NCBI GenBank assembly: GCA_965219035.1
Contig: CBDCMR010000003.1
Coordinates: 434,001 to 498,000 of the forward strand
From: CBDCKN01 sp965219035
Lineage (GTDB): Bacteria > Gemmatimonadota > Gemmatimonadetes > Longimicrobiales > Gaopeijiaceae
DNA: 64,000 nt
Reading direction: 5' to 3'
The position numbers were made by a program, and so were the translations under genes. The notes below the pieces were generated by a model that worked only from the letters and a program-made list of their open reading frames with translations, searched no databases and had not been told where the DNA came from. Shown here one piece after another: positions 8,612 to 17,371 of the stretch (within the stretch, counting starts at the first letter, position 1; every line of letters starts with the position of its first letter).

Positions 8612-9648
8612 CGTACTCCCTCGGCGATCCCCTCCGCCCGGCACAGCTCGGCGTTCAGGAGCGCCGCACCGGCCGCGCCGCGTACCAGGTTGTGGGCCAG
8701 GACGAAGAACTTCACATCCAGGACCTCGCACGGCCGGACACGACCCACGGTGATGGTCATCCCGTGACCCAGATCACGGTCGAGTCGCGGCTGTGGTCGA
8801 TCCTCCTCAGCCATGACCCGGATGGCATGCTCCGGCGAGGTGGGCAGCCCCCTGGCGGCCTCCGGAGTCTGAAAACTCTGAATGGCCTCCGTGACCTGCT
8901 CGGGCGAGGGTCCGCCGGCGAGAGCAACCGAGACCGAGAGCAGATGACCGTCGGACACCGACACCCGGGTGCATGACGCGCTCACGGCGAAGTCGGCCTC
9001 GGCCAGCACCCCTCCGCTTACGCTCCCCAGGATCTTCTGGGGCTCCTGCGCCAGCTTCTCCTCTTCTCCCTCGATGAGGGGCAGGACGTTGTCCAGAAGG
9101 CTTCCGGCCGGGGGTCCCGGCGTGCCGGCTCCGGATATGGCCTGGAGGGACGTGGTGACCACACGCTCGATGCCGAAGGCGTCGTTCAGGGGCGCCAGCG
9201 CCAGCACTAGGCCGGCCACGGCACAGTTGGGGTTGGTGACCAAGGCGCCGTCCCACGGCTGGCTCTCCACCATCTCGAGATGATCGGCGTTGACCTCGGG
9301 GATCAGGAGTGGCACGTCGTGGCGCATCCGGTGGGCCGAGGCGTTGCTCACGACCAGATGCCCGGCTTCGGCCAGGCGGATCTCCAAGTCGCGGGCCGCC
9401 CCCGACGGAACGGCGGAAAGGAGGATGGGGGACTCCCACTTCGAGTCCGGGGCGCCCAGGGGAAGGGCGGCCGCCTCGGTGGGAAGGGCACATCCGGGCA
9501 CCCGCTTGCCGAGGGGCTGCCCGGCCGACGAGGCCGAGGCGCCCACCTCGGCCAGACGGAACCAGGGGTGGCCGTCCAGGAGCTGGACGAGCTTCTGACC
9601 CACCGTTCCCGTCGCGCCAAGGACTCCTACCGCGATGCGATCATCCAC
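8608..9648 (-). CDS. asd: Aspartate-semialdehyde dehydrogenase
   Basis: This enzyme reduces aspartyl phosphate to aspartate semialdehyde with NADPH. The 346-residue protein has the Rossmann loop GATGTVGQ (11-18) and catalytic Cys142 in TNPNCAV. It is the first gene of the minus-strand lysine operon and overlaps lysC by four bases. Immediately upstream of its start are four short tandem repeats (9651-9722), so its ribosome-binding region lies in or next to them. Confidence 0.94.
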   Translation of the reverse strand: MDDRIAVGVLGATGTVGQKLVQLLDGHPWFRLAEVGASASSAGQPLGKRVPGCALPTEAAALPLGAPDSKWESPILLSAVPSGAARDLEIRLAEAGHLVVSNASAHRMRHDVPLLIPEVNADHLEMVESQPWDGALVTNPNCAVAGLVLALAPLNDAFGIERVVTTSLQAISGAGTPGPPAGSLLDNVLPLIEGEEEKLAQEPQKILGSVSGGVLAEADFAVSASCTRVSVSDGHLLSVSVALAGGPSPEQVTEAIQSFQTPEAARGLPTSPEHAIRVMAEEDRPQPRLDRDLGHGMTITVGRVRPCEVLDVKFFVLAHNLVRGAAGAALLNAELCRAEGIAEGVR

Positions 9649-9650
9649 CT

Positions 9651-9722
9651 GCTAGTCTCCATGTGGCCGGCTCGTCTCCATGTGGCCAGCTATCTCCACG
9701 TGGCCTGCTAGTCTCCATGTAG
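9651..9722. repeat. Four 18-19-bp tandem repeats upstream of asd
   Basis: The unit is about GCTAGTCTCCATGTGGCC. The four copies differ by one to three bases and begin two bases before the asd start codon. They occupy the expected leader of the lysine operon. No lysine-riboswitch-like fold is recognisable, so a regulatory role is only a possibility. Confidence 0.8.
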
Positions 9723-10050
9723 CTCGTTCGCCGGGGCCGCCACCCGGCCCCGCGAGCGGCGGCGGTGCCCTCTCAGTCCGCTCCCCATCAAACCCCGTGG
9801 CAAGGAACGGGCCGGTATCGGAGCCCGGGGTTCCGTGGACTGCTAAAACGGCAGATCAGGAGCCCGGGAACGGGTCATTACGGCACTCAAGCGTCGTTGT
9901 AAGTCGTTGGCACATGTACATTTGGCAGACTTTCCCCTCGTGACCGTGGCACGGCTTATGCATCTGTCGGTGCTTGGCGGTCGGAGGTCCCACCTACTCG
10001 GTTCGAGAGGTTCAGAACCGACGCCCGCCTCATGTCGCACCAATCCGATC
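9723..10050. other. Divergent intergenic region between asd and hsp20
   Basis: About 330 bp without a credible gene. It should hold the promoters of the lysine operon (minus) and hsp20 (plus). A direct repeat TTGGCA occurs twice around the palindrome ATGTACAT near 9906-9927. No CIRCE element or convincing heat-shock promoter is visible. Confidence 0.4.
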
Positions 10051-10064
10051 AAGGAGTTACTCCG

Positions 10065-10523
10065 ATGGCAATCATGAGATACACCCCCCGGCGAATCTTC
10101 TCGCCTTGGCCCGAGCTCACCGGCTTCGCGAATCGCCTTCCGCGGCTCTTCGACGAGGCCTGGGACACGCCGGAGCCCACCGGCTCGTGGTTCCCGGCGG
10201 TCAACGTCGAAGAGGGGCCGGATGAGCTTCTCCTCACAGCCGAGCTTCCGGGCATGGCCGAGGAGGACGTCCACCTCAAGATCGAGAACAACATCCTAAC
10301 GATCCGCGGTGAAAAACGGGAGGAGCGCGAGGAGGGCGACGACAAGAGCAGCTACCACGTTTGGGAGCGTCGCTATGGGAGCTTCCAGAGGGCCTTCACA
10401 CTTCCCAAGTCGGTTGCAGGGGATGGGGTCAAGGCCGACTTCAACCGCGGGATCCTGAGCGTGCGCATGCCCAAGGCCGCGGAGGCCAAGAGCCGCACCA
10501 TCGAGATCAGGGGCAGCAAGTAA
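10065..10523 (+). CDS. Small heat-shock protein, Hsp20 family
   Basis: This is an ATP-independent holdase of the alpha-crystallin class. The start at 10065 is chosen because AAGGAG lies at 10051-10056, eight bases upstream; an upstream in-frame ATG at 10032 lacks this. The 152-residue product has an N-terminal arm (RRIFSPWPE), an alpha-crystallin domain from about 45 to 140 (PGMAEEDVHLKIENN, GSFQRAFTLP, GILSVRMPK) and a short IEIRG tail, the usual IxI motif. It is monocistronic, followed by a hairpin terminator. Confidence 0.93.
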   Translation: MAIMRYTPRRIFSPWPELTGFANRLPRLFDEAWDTPEPTGSWFPAVNVEEGPDELLLTAELPGMAEEDVHLKIENNILTIRGEKREEREEGDDKSSYHVWERRYGSFQRAFTLPKSVAGDGVKADFNRGILSVRMPKAAEAKSRTIEIRGSK

Positions 10524-10559
10524 GGCTCCCGTTCGACGCGGAAATCTGAAGCGGACGTG

Positions 10560-10597
10560 GCGGGTCCGGAGACATCCGGGCCCGCTTCCGTTCTTGG
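10560..10597 (+). terminator. Hairpin terminator after hsp20
   Basis: An 11-bp stem (GCGGGTCCGGA with TCCGGGCCCGC, one G-T pair) and a GACA loop are followed by a moderately T-rich stretch. It lies between the convergent hsp20 and inositol-phosphatase-like genes and could serve hsp20. Confidence 0.65.
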
Positions 10598-10603
10598 GTC
10601 AAC

Positions 10604-11458
10604 CTACTCGGGTCGACCCATTGGGGTGGGCCGATCGGGAGCGGCGCCCGCCCGCCCTGACTCCAGCAGCCGCGAGATCGCCTCGAGCATGGCCGGCGAG
10701 TTGGCGCCCATGACGCTTCCCTGGGAAAGGGCGAGGGACCCACCCCCTACCCGGCTCGTGACCCCTCCCGCCTCCTCGATGATCACCCACCCCGCCGCGA
10801 AATCCCACGGATTCAGGAAGAGCTCCCAGAAGGCCTCGAACCTCCCCTCAGCCAGATAGCAGAGGTCCAGTGCGGCGGAGCCACCCCGGCGCACGCCTCC
10901 GGTGGCTTCCAGGACCCGGACGAGCTGGACCGCATACTCCTGGAGCAGGTGCTCGCTCTTGAAGGGGAAGCCGGTTCCGATGAGAGCATGGTCGCGCTCA
11001 GCGATGGACGACACCGCTATGGATTGTCCATTCTTCCAGGCCCCGTACCCACGGGCGGCCCACCAGCGCTCGCCGGTGGGCGCGCACGACACCGCTCCAA
11101 CGGCGGGAGTCCCGTCGAGGGCGAGCGCCACCGAGGCCGCATGCATGGGATGGTCGTGGAGGAAGTTCGCGGTGCCGTCCAGGGGGTCCACCACCCACAG
11201 TGGGCCGTCGGGAAGCGTGACTTCCAGCCTTTCCCCGGCGCCCTCTTCGGCCAGGATCGCGTGCTCGGGATGCCGCTCCCGGATGACGGCAACACACGCT
11301 TCCTGCGCCTCTAGGTCGGTAGCGGACACGTAGTCCGCGCGGCCCTTCTTGGTCGCGTCGCCCACCGAGACGGAGGTACCATGGGCTCGGTGGACCGCCG
11401 CGGCGGCGTCTGCGGCCAGACGGGCGGTCTCCAGTGCTGTCTCGAGAAGATCGGTCAT
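10604..11458 (-). CDS. Inositol monophosphatase family phosphatase
   Basis: This is a Mg-dependent, Li-sensitive-type phosphatase fold. The 284-residue protein shows the metal site: Glu-Glu at 71-72, DPLDGT at 91-96 and, near the C-terminus, WDFAAGWVIIEEAGG. The substrate could be inositol phosphate, 3'-phosphoadenosine phosphate or a sugar phosphate; the sequence does not decide. It is divergent from trpS with 73 bp between the start codons. Confidence 0.88.
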   Translation of the reverse strand: MTDLLETALETARLAADAAAAVHRAHGTSVSVGDATKKGRADYVSATDLEAQEACVAVIRERHPEHAILAEEGAGERLEVTLPDGPLWVVDPLDGTANFLHDHPMHAASVALALDGTPAVGAVSCAPTGERWWAARGYGAWKNGQSIAVSSIAERDHALIGTGFPFKSEHLLQEYAVQLVRVLEATGGVRRGGSAALDLCYLAEGRFEAFWELFLNPWDFAAGWVIIEEAGGVTSRVGGGSLALSQGSVMGANSPAMLEAISRLLESGRAGAAPDRPTPMGRPE

Positions 11459-11531
11459 TGGTTTCCGGTCGGTGGTGGAGCGCGCGGTGGCGTAAGATTC
11501 ACATATTCTCGGACCGTACGTAAGTTACGCG

Positions 11532-12545
11532 ATGAACGATCTCGACACGGCCACACGGCGTAAGCGCGTACTCAGCGGCATTCAGCCCACGGGCGAGGTA
11601 CACCTAGGGAACTACTTGGGGGCTCTCCGGCAGTGGGTCCACATGCAGGAGGAGTATGAGTGCTTCTACGTCATCGTGGACCAGCACGCCATCCTCGGCG
11701 ACGGGGACCCCGCTGATCTGCCCGCCCGAACGATCGACGCGGCCATCAGCCTGCTGGCCGTGGGCCTCGACCCCGAGAAGTGCACGATCTTCGTCCAGTC
11801 CGATGTCCCGCAGCACCTGGAGCTCCAGTGGCTCTTCAACACGGTGGCTCCCGTGGGCGACCTGGAGCGGATGACGCAGTACAAGGACAAGTCGGCCAGA
11901 CACGAGTCCATCCCGGTAGGGTTGCTCAACTATCCGGTCCTTCAGGCGGCCGACATCCTCATCTACCGGGCGGACGCCGTGCCCGTGGGAGAGGATCAGC
12001 GACAGCATCTGGAGTTGACCCGTGACATCGCCCGGAAGTGGAATGCCCGCTACGGCGAGTACTTTCCCGAGCCCGAGGCCATCATCCCCGAGGTGGGGCG
12101 GATCATCGGTCTCGACGGCGGGACCAAGATGAGCAAATCGCTGGGGAACACGGTGGGGATCCTGGCCGATGAGGACGAGATCTGGGATCGCGTCAAGCGC
12201 GCCGTGACGGACCCCCAGCGCGTCCGGCGCGAGGATCCGGGCCGGCCCGAGGTCTGCAACGTCTTCTCGCTCCACAAGCTGCTCACGGACGCGGAGATGA
12301 TTCCCGACATCGACGAGCAGTGCCGGACCGCCCAGCGGGGCTGTGTGGACTGTAAGCGCATCCTGGCCGACAGCATCGTGAAGGCGTTTGCACCCATCCG
12401 GGAGAAGGCCCTCTACTACCGTGAGCACACGGACGAGGTGCGTGACGTTCTCGAGGCGGGAGCCGCCCACGCCCGATCCATCGCCAGCGAGACCTTGTCC
12501 GAAGCCCGCCACCGAATGGGCCTCGACTGGCCATCGGCCCTGTGA
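11532..12545 (+). CDS. trpS: Tryptophanyl-tRNA synthetase
   Basis: This enzyme charges tRNA-Trp. The 337-residue protein is of the short bacterial class Ic type, with PTGEVHLGNYLG (19-30, the HIGH-like motif) and KMSKS at 199-203. The length is normal. It stands alone; a repeat element begins six bases after its stop codon. Confidence 0.95.
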   Translation: MNDLDTATRRKRVLSGIQPTGEVHLGNYLGALRQWVHMQEEYECFYVIVDQHAILGDGDPADLPARTIDAAISLLAVGLDPEKCTIFVQSDVPQHLELQWLFNTVAPVGDLERMTQYKDKSARHESIPVGLLNYPVLQAADILIYRADAVPVGEDQRQHLELTRDIARKWNARYGEYFPEPEAIIPEVGRIIGLDGGTKMSKSLGNTVGILADEDEIWDRVKRAVTDPQRVRREDPGRPEVCNVFSLHKLLTDAEMIPDIDEQCRTAQRGCVDCKRILADSIVKAFAPIREKALYYREHTDEVRDVLEAGAAHARSIASETLSEARHRMGLDWPSAL

Positions 12546-12550
12546 GGGCA

Positions 12551-12733
12551 CTAGTGTCCCGTTACCAAAGTGTCTCGGCCAGTCGAGGGCACGGTGCATC
12601 CGTGGGCTCGGCGTTGGGACTCCTTACGACCACGCTACGCGCGGTGCCCGCTTGCGCTACGCCGTGTCGTCCCGCCTTGATCCCACGGCGCCCCGACCCT
12701 CTTGGTGGCTCGCGAACTTCGGAAACGGAACAC
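12551..12733. repeat. Dispersed repeat, copy 2 (after trpS), with terminal inverted repeats
   Basis: The element begins CTAGTGTCCCGTTACC and ends GGAAACGGAACAC, imperfect inverted copies of each other. Its right 68 bp (12666-12733) match copy 1 at 7093-7160. At 183 bp with no ORF it is the longest form in the window and resembles a MITE-like element. Confidence 0.65.
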
Positions 12734-12815
12734 GAGGAGGCGGATTTCGCCCATGGTGGAACGTCGGTACTTTGCGATAGAACCCTGTAGCAGAAATTAC
12801 CGAAGGTGATGCCCA

Positions 12816-13949
12816 ATGAATGAGATATTCAAGAAGGCGATCCAGGATGGAGCCAGCGACATCCACATCAAGGCCGGTGACTTTGTCCGGGCCCGCCTTC
12901 AGGGAGAGCTGGCCCCCCTCACCGATCAGAAGATCTCCCACTCCCAGGTCCGGGAGCTTGCCGTAAAGCTGATCCCCCACGAGAAAGACCGGGACCGCAT
13001 CGACGAGCTCATGGACTACGACTGCTCCTGGGGCGTTCCCGGGCTGGGCCGCTTCCGTGTGAACATCAGTAGGCAGCGGGGTGTCTTCTCCATCGTGATG
13101 CGGATCATCCCCATCGAGATCCCGACCTTCGCGGATCTCAGCATGCCCAAGGTGCTGGAGGAAATCTCCCAGGCGGAGCGTGGGCTGGTCCTAGTGACGG
13201 GCGTCACGGGGAGCGGGAAGAGCTCCACCATGGCGGCCATGATCGGCTACATCAACCGCCACATGAAGAAGCACATCGTCACGCTGGAGAACCCCATCGA
13301 GTTCCTCCACCGGGACCTCAACTCCTCCATCACACAGCGGGACGTGGGCTCCGATACGGAGTCCTTCGCGACCGGGCTGAGGGCCTCCCTTCGCCAGGAC
13401 CCCGACGTTCTGCTCATCGGTGAGATGCGCGACAAGGAGACCATCGATACGGGGCTCCTGGCCGCCGAGACCGGTCATCTGGTCATCTCGACGGTCCACA
13501 CCAAGAACGCGGTCCAGACCCTGTCCCGCCTGATCGCCGTGTTCTCGCCCGAGGAGCAGGACATGATCCGCGTCCGTCTAGCGGATTCGATTCAGTCCGT
13601 GATCAGTCAGCGGCTGGTTCCCACGGTCGACGGCCTGGGACGGGTCGTGGCGGCAGAGGTCATGCGCGTCACGGGAACCATCCGGGACTGCATCATGGAT
13701 ACCGAGCGGATCGATGAGATTCACGACCTGATCGCCGAGGGGAGGGAGCACTACGGGTCCCAGACCTTCGATCAGCACCTCATGGAGCTCGTGACCCAGG
13801 GAATGATCACCTTCGAGGTGGGAAAGGCGGCGTCCAACAGCCCCAGCGACTTCGATCTGAAGATGAACATCCTCGGCGGGCCGGGAAGCGGCCATGCGGG
13901 TGGGGTGCCGGGTGGTGATCCGAGCGGTGCGGGGGCGTTCGGCTCATGA
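12816..13949 (+). CDS. pilT: Type IV pilus retraction ATPase
   Basis: This hexameric ATPase depolymerises pilin and drives twitching motility and DNA uptake. The 377-residue protein has the N-terminal PAS-like domain (MNEIFKKAIQDGASDIHIKAG), Walker A GVTGSGKS (129-136), the Asp box around QRDVGSD, Walker B DVLLIGEMRD, and the His box GHLVISTVHT. The C-terminal 25 residues are Gly-rich. The stop overlaps the next gene by four bases, although that gene is a metabolic enzyme. Minor pilin genes occur at 30.4-34.6 and 59.7 kb. Confidence 0.93.
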   Translation: MNEIFKKAIQDGASDIHIKAGDFVRARLQGELAPLTDQKISHSQVRELAVKLIPHEKDRDRIDELMDYDCSWGVPGLGRFRVNISRQRGVFSIVMRIIPIEIPTFADLSMPKVLEEISQAERGLVLVTGVTGSGKSSTMAAMIGYINRHMKKHIVTLENPIEFLHRDLNSSITQRDVGSDTESFATGLRASLRQDPDVLLIGEMRDKETIDTGLLAAETGHLVISTVHTKNAVQTLSRLIAVFSPEEQDMIRVRLADSIQSVISQRLVPTVDGLGRVVAAEVMRVTGTIRDCIMDTERIDEIHDLIAEGREHYGSQTFDQHLMELVTQGMITFEVGKAASNSPSDFDLKMNILGGPGSGHAGGVPGGDPSGAGAFGS

Positions 13950-14863
13950 GTGTGGATCTGTCCGGAGTACTCATCCCCGGCACCACCCCCTTCGACCCCG
14001 TCACCGGCGAGGTCGATCTCGTGGGCCTCCGTGCGAACTTCAGGAGCTGGCTGGCCCACCCGATCCGGGGGATCGTGGTCGGCGGCTCCACGGGAGAGGC
14101 GCTCCTGCTCGACGAGGACGAGCGTGCCGCCGTCCTGGATGGCGCCCGGGATCTGATCTCGGACGACCGACTGTTGGTGGCGGGCACCGGAGCCGAGTCC
14201 ACCCGCGCAACCATCCGTCGCTGCGACGTAGCCGCTGAGGCGGGCGCCGACGCGGTATTGGTCCAGCCCCCAGCGTTCTACCGCGGGGCCATGACCGACT
14301 CCGCCCTCCTGGATCACTACCGAGCGGTGGCCAGGGCCTCTCAGATCCCGGTCATCGTCTACCAGGTGCCGCTCCGGCTGAGCACACTCGAGTTTTCCAT
14401 TAGCCTCCTGGCCGATCTGTCCAAGGTGGACAACATCATCGGAATGAAGGACTCTCGGGGCAGCCTCGAGCTGGTGGGTGAGGTGGTGTCGCGTACCCGT
14501 GACGACTTTCAGCTCGTGGTGGGGAGTGGAGCGATCTTCTATGGCGGGCTCGAGTTGGGTGCGGTGGGTGGCATTCTGGCGGTGGCCTGCTTGGCGCCGG
14601 GGGGCTCGGCGGCCATTCACCAGGCTTTCGTGGACGGAGACTCTGCCGAGGCCGGGCGCATGCAGGAGGTGATCGGACCGGCCCACCAGGAGATCGTGGG
14701 TGGCATGGGTGTTCCCGGGGTGAAGGTGGCCATGGACTTCCTCGGGCTCCGGGGCGGCGATCCGCGCCCGCCTCTCCAGCCGCTGCCGGACCACCGCAGG
14801 GACGAGGTGGCCAAGGTGCTGGATCGTGCGGAGCTCACCGTAACGGCGGGCTCCTCCACGTAG
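13946..14863 (+). CDS. DapA-family pyruvate-dependent aldolase/lyase
   Basis: This 305-residue TIM-barrel protein of the dihydrodipicolinate synthase superfamily has GSTGE near residue 49, Tyr in VIVYQVP and a Schiff-base Lys in IIGMKDSRG. A real dapA is present at 5717, so this one may act on another 2-keto acid such as hydroxyproline, KDG or N-acetylneuraminate-type substrates. It overlaps the pilT stop (ATGA). The functional link to pilT is unclear. Confidence 0.85.
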   Translation: MSVDLSGVLIPGTTPFDPVTGEVDLVGLRANFRSWLAHPIRGIVVGGSTGEALLLDEDERAAVLDGARDLISDDRLLVAGTGAESTRATIRRCDVAAEAGADAVLVQPPAFYRGAMTDSALLDHYRAVARASQIPVIVYQVPLRLSTLEFSISLLADLSKVDNIIGMKDSRGSLELVGEVVSRTRDDFQLVVGSGAIFYGGLELGAVGGILAVACLAPGGSAAIHQAFVDGDSAEAGRMQEVIGPAHQEIVGGMGVPGVKVAMDFLGLRGGDPRPPLQPLPDHRRDEVAKVLDRAELTVTAGSST

Positions 14864-14875
14864 GTTACCCCCGTC

Positions 14876-17146
14876 TTGGCGTTTCCCTCATCTCGGGCTT
14901 CGGTCCTCAGATCACGAGCCGCGGCCCTCCTGACGCTGATCGTCGCGTCGCGGGTTCCCACCACCGCCTTCGCTCAGCGGCCGGGCCTGTCCGACAGTAC
15001 TGGAGCAGACACCTCCCGCCCCAAGGTCGGTCTCGTGCTCGGCGGTGGCGGGGCGAAGGGAGGGGCCCATGTCGGCGTCCTCGAGGTTCTCGAGGAGCTC
15101 CGGATTCCCGTGGACTACATCGCTGGAACGAGCATCGGGTCCGCCATCGGGGGGCTCTATGCGTCGGGCATGAGCGTCCAGGAGCTGAAGGCTCTCCTGG
15201 AGTCGCTGGACTGGCAGGACTTGCTCTCCGACCGACCGCCCAGGCGCCACCAGCCGTTCCGTCTCAAGAACACCGACCGGCGGGTCCCCTCTCGACTCGA
15301 GGTCGGCTTCAACGGGGGGGAATTCCGATTTCCTACGGGGATCGTCACCGGCCAGAACGTGGAGCTCACGCTCCGTTCGGCAACCCTTCCGGTGGCACAC
15401 ATTCGATCGTTCGAGGGGCTGCCCACACCCTTCGTCGCCGTAGCCATGGATCTCGTGAACGGCGAGATGGTGGTCCTGGACGGGGGGGATCTCTCCACGG
15501 CGATCCGTGCCAGCATGTCGCTCCCCGGGGCGTTCTCTCCGGTGGAGCTCCAGGGCCGCGTCCTCGTCGATGGCGGGCCGGTGCGCAATCTGCCGGTGGA
15601 CGTGGTCCGGGCCATGGGCGCCGACGTGGTGATCGCCGTGGACCTGACGCCTCCCCTCTATCAGGCCGACGAGTTGAAGAGCGCCATCGAGGTCACGGCC
15701 CAGACGCTCCGCATCTCGACGCTCCGGAACACCGTGCCACAAAGAGAGGCTCTGGTACCGGGACGCGACATTCTCCTCCGCCCCGACGTCGCCGATGTGC
15801 CGATCACGGAATTCCGCTCGCTCACCGCCACGTTCGATGCGGGAACCGAGGTCGCCCGGGCTGCGGGCGAGGATCTCGCACAGTGGAGCCTGAGCCCCGA
15901 GGCCTACCGGGCATTCAGTGAGAGCCGCCGCCGGGAGGAGGCAGGGCCCCAGACCATCGACTTCGTCCGCATCGAGGGGACCCAACGCATGAGCTCCGCT
16001 GTGCTGCGCGCCCGGCTGGGGCTCTCCGCGGAGCAGCCGCTGACAGCCGAGACGCTGGAGCGTGCCCTCAACCGGGTCTTCGCCATGGGGCTCTACCAGG
16101 GAGTGGACTACAGCCTCGTGCAAGAGGGCGGCGCCAACGGACTGCTGGTCCAGGTGACCGAGAAGCCGTGGGGTCCGGGTCTCCTGCGCTTCGGGGTGGC
16201 GTTCGGAAACGACCTGGAACGGGGCCGGAGCAGCTTCACGATTCTCGCGACCCACACCCAGACCCAGCTCAACCGTCGCGGAGGAGAGCTTCTCACGGAG
16301 ATTCGTCTGGGAGAAGCCCAGGGGGCCGAGGTAGAGCTCTACCAGCCCCTCGACGTACAAAGCCGTTTCTTCATCGCGCCGCGCCTCGACTACCGGGAGG
16401 AGTCCCTGGAGGTTGCCGTTCTCGGGGCCGGCGAGGTGAACCGCGGTATTCGTGAGGTCAACGCGGCGATCGCCTTCGGAGCTCAGTGGCAGGACTGGGG
16501 CGAAATCCGCGTGGAGCTCATCCGGGGGAAGGTGGAGTGGAGGGGCTCGGGGGCCCAGGCGACCGGGGAGGAGCTCAGCGCCGATGTGGGGGCGATCCTG
16601 GCTCGCCTCTCGGTGGATCTCCTGGACGACGCGTCGTTCCCCAGGAGCGGGACCTGGGCTCGCATCGAGGCGTACCGCTCCGCGCGGTCACTGGGGGCCG
16701 ATCCTGCGTACACCCGCCTGGAAAGCGCCTTTCTGACGGCTCTCTCGAGGGGGAGCAACACGATGCTCGTGGAGTTACGGCTCGGGACTGGGTTGACGTC
16801 GAAGCTGCCCTTGCACCACGACTTCGCTCTGGGTGGCTTCCAGCAGCTCTCCGGACTCCGGCCACGGCAGGTCGTCGGCAGCAAATACGGCTTCGCCCGC
16901 GCCACCTTCCGAAGGCACATGACCACGCTAAATACCTCGCCCCAGGGCGGGGATCTGCACGTGGGGTTTTCCGTGGAGGCGGGCAGCGCGTGGCCGGAAG
17001 CGGGCGGTGTGGGGCTCGACGAGCTCAAGGGTGGAGCGAGCGTCTTCGTGGGCATGGAGACGCTCTTGGGGCCCCTGTATCTCGCGTACGGGCGGGCCAC
17101 TTCCGGAGGTGACACCCTCTATCTGTTCATAGGGCGCACCTTCTGA
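14876..17146 (+). CDS. Patatin-like phospholipase with POTRA/Omp85-type outer-membrane barrel
   Basis: The 756-residue protein begins with TTG. A likely signal peptide (residues 1-34, ending AFAQ) precedes the patatin domain: oxyanion loop GGGGAKG (56-62), nucleophile Ser86 in GTSIG, and catalytic Asp232 in VDGG. From about 365 a POTRA-like segment and then a bacterial surface antigen (D15) barrel follow, ending in Phe (IGRTF). This is the layout of type Vd secreted lipases such as PlpD. A lipid or phospholipid ester substrate is expected. The start codon is weak, so the true N-terminus may differ. Confidence 0.88.
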   Translation: MAFPSSRASVLRSRAAALLTLIVASRVPTTAFAQRPGLSDSTGADTSRPKVGLVLGGGGAKGGAHVGVLEVLEELRIPVDYIAGTSIGSAIGGLYASGMSVQELKALLESLDWQDLLSDRPPRRHQPFRLKNTDRRVPSRLEVGFNGGEFRFPTGIVTGQNVELTLRSATLPVAHIRSFEGLPTPFVAVAMDLVNGEMVVLDGGDLSTAIRASMSLPGAFSPVELQGRVLVDGGPVRNLPVDVVRAMGADVVIAVDLTPPLYQADELKSAIEVTAQTLRISTLRNTVPQREALVPGRDILLRPDVADVPITEFRSLTATFDAGTEVARAAGEDLAQWSLSPEAYRAFSESRRREEAGPQTIDFVRIEGTQRMSSAVLRARLGLSAEQPLTAETLERALNRVFAMGLYQGVDYSLVQEGGANGLLVQVTEKPWGPGLLRFGVAFGNDLERGRSSFTILATHTQTQLNRRGGELLTEIRLGEAQGAEVELYQPLDVQSRFFIAPRLDYREESLEVAVLGAGEVNRGIREVNAAIAFGAQWQDWGEIRVELIRGKVEWRGSGAQATGEELSADVGAILARLSVDLLDDASFPRSGTWARIEAYRSARSLGADPAYTRLESAFLTALSRGSNTMLVELRLGTGLTSKLPLHHDFALGGFQQLSGLRPRQVVGSKYGFARATFRRHMTTLNTSPQGGDLHVGFSVEAGSAWPEAGGVGLDELKGGASVFVGMETLLGPLYLAYGRATSGGDTLYLFIGRTF

Positions 17147-17266
17147 TTCGTCGGAGGGGATCTCCCGATTCATCAGAGGGGACCTCCGGATCGCCGAGAG
17201 AGGAGGCCACTCGTTGACTCGCTCCTCCTGGCGATCTAGCTTCCACCAAAGGATCCACCGCCCAGA

Positions 17267-17294
17267 GCCCATTCCCCGACGAATGGGCTTTTTT
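17267..17294 (+). terminator. Rho-independent terminator after the patatin gene
   Basis: A perfect 8-bp stem GCCCATTC/GAATGGGC with a six-base loop is followed by a run of six T. It lies about 120 bp after the patatin stop and 78 bp before purA. The segment 17147-17230 in front holds degenerate direct repeats (GATTCGTCGGAGGGGATC and GATTCATCAGAGGGGACC). Confidence 0.85.
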
Positions 17295-17371
17295 CGTGTC
17301 CATTAGGTCCATAGGAGGTCTGTTGATCGAGTCACAGACCTCTAGGACCTCTCCAAACAAAGAAGCGAACC

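Noticed and set aside
9649..9760. Lysine riboswitch upstream of asd-lysC
   Set aside because: The leader is made of short direct repeats and shows none of the conserved lysine-aptamer helices.
9906..9927. Sigma-54 promoter for hsp20 (TGGCAC near 9908)
   Set aside because: The -12 GC is not at the required distance from the -24 GG.
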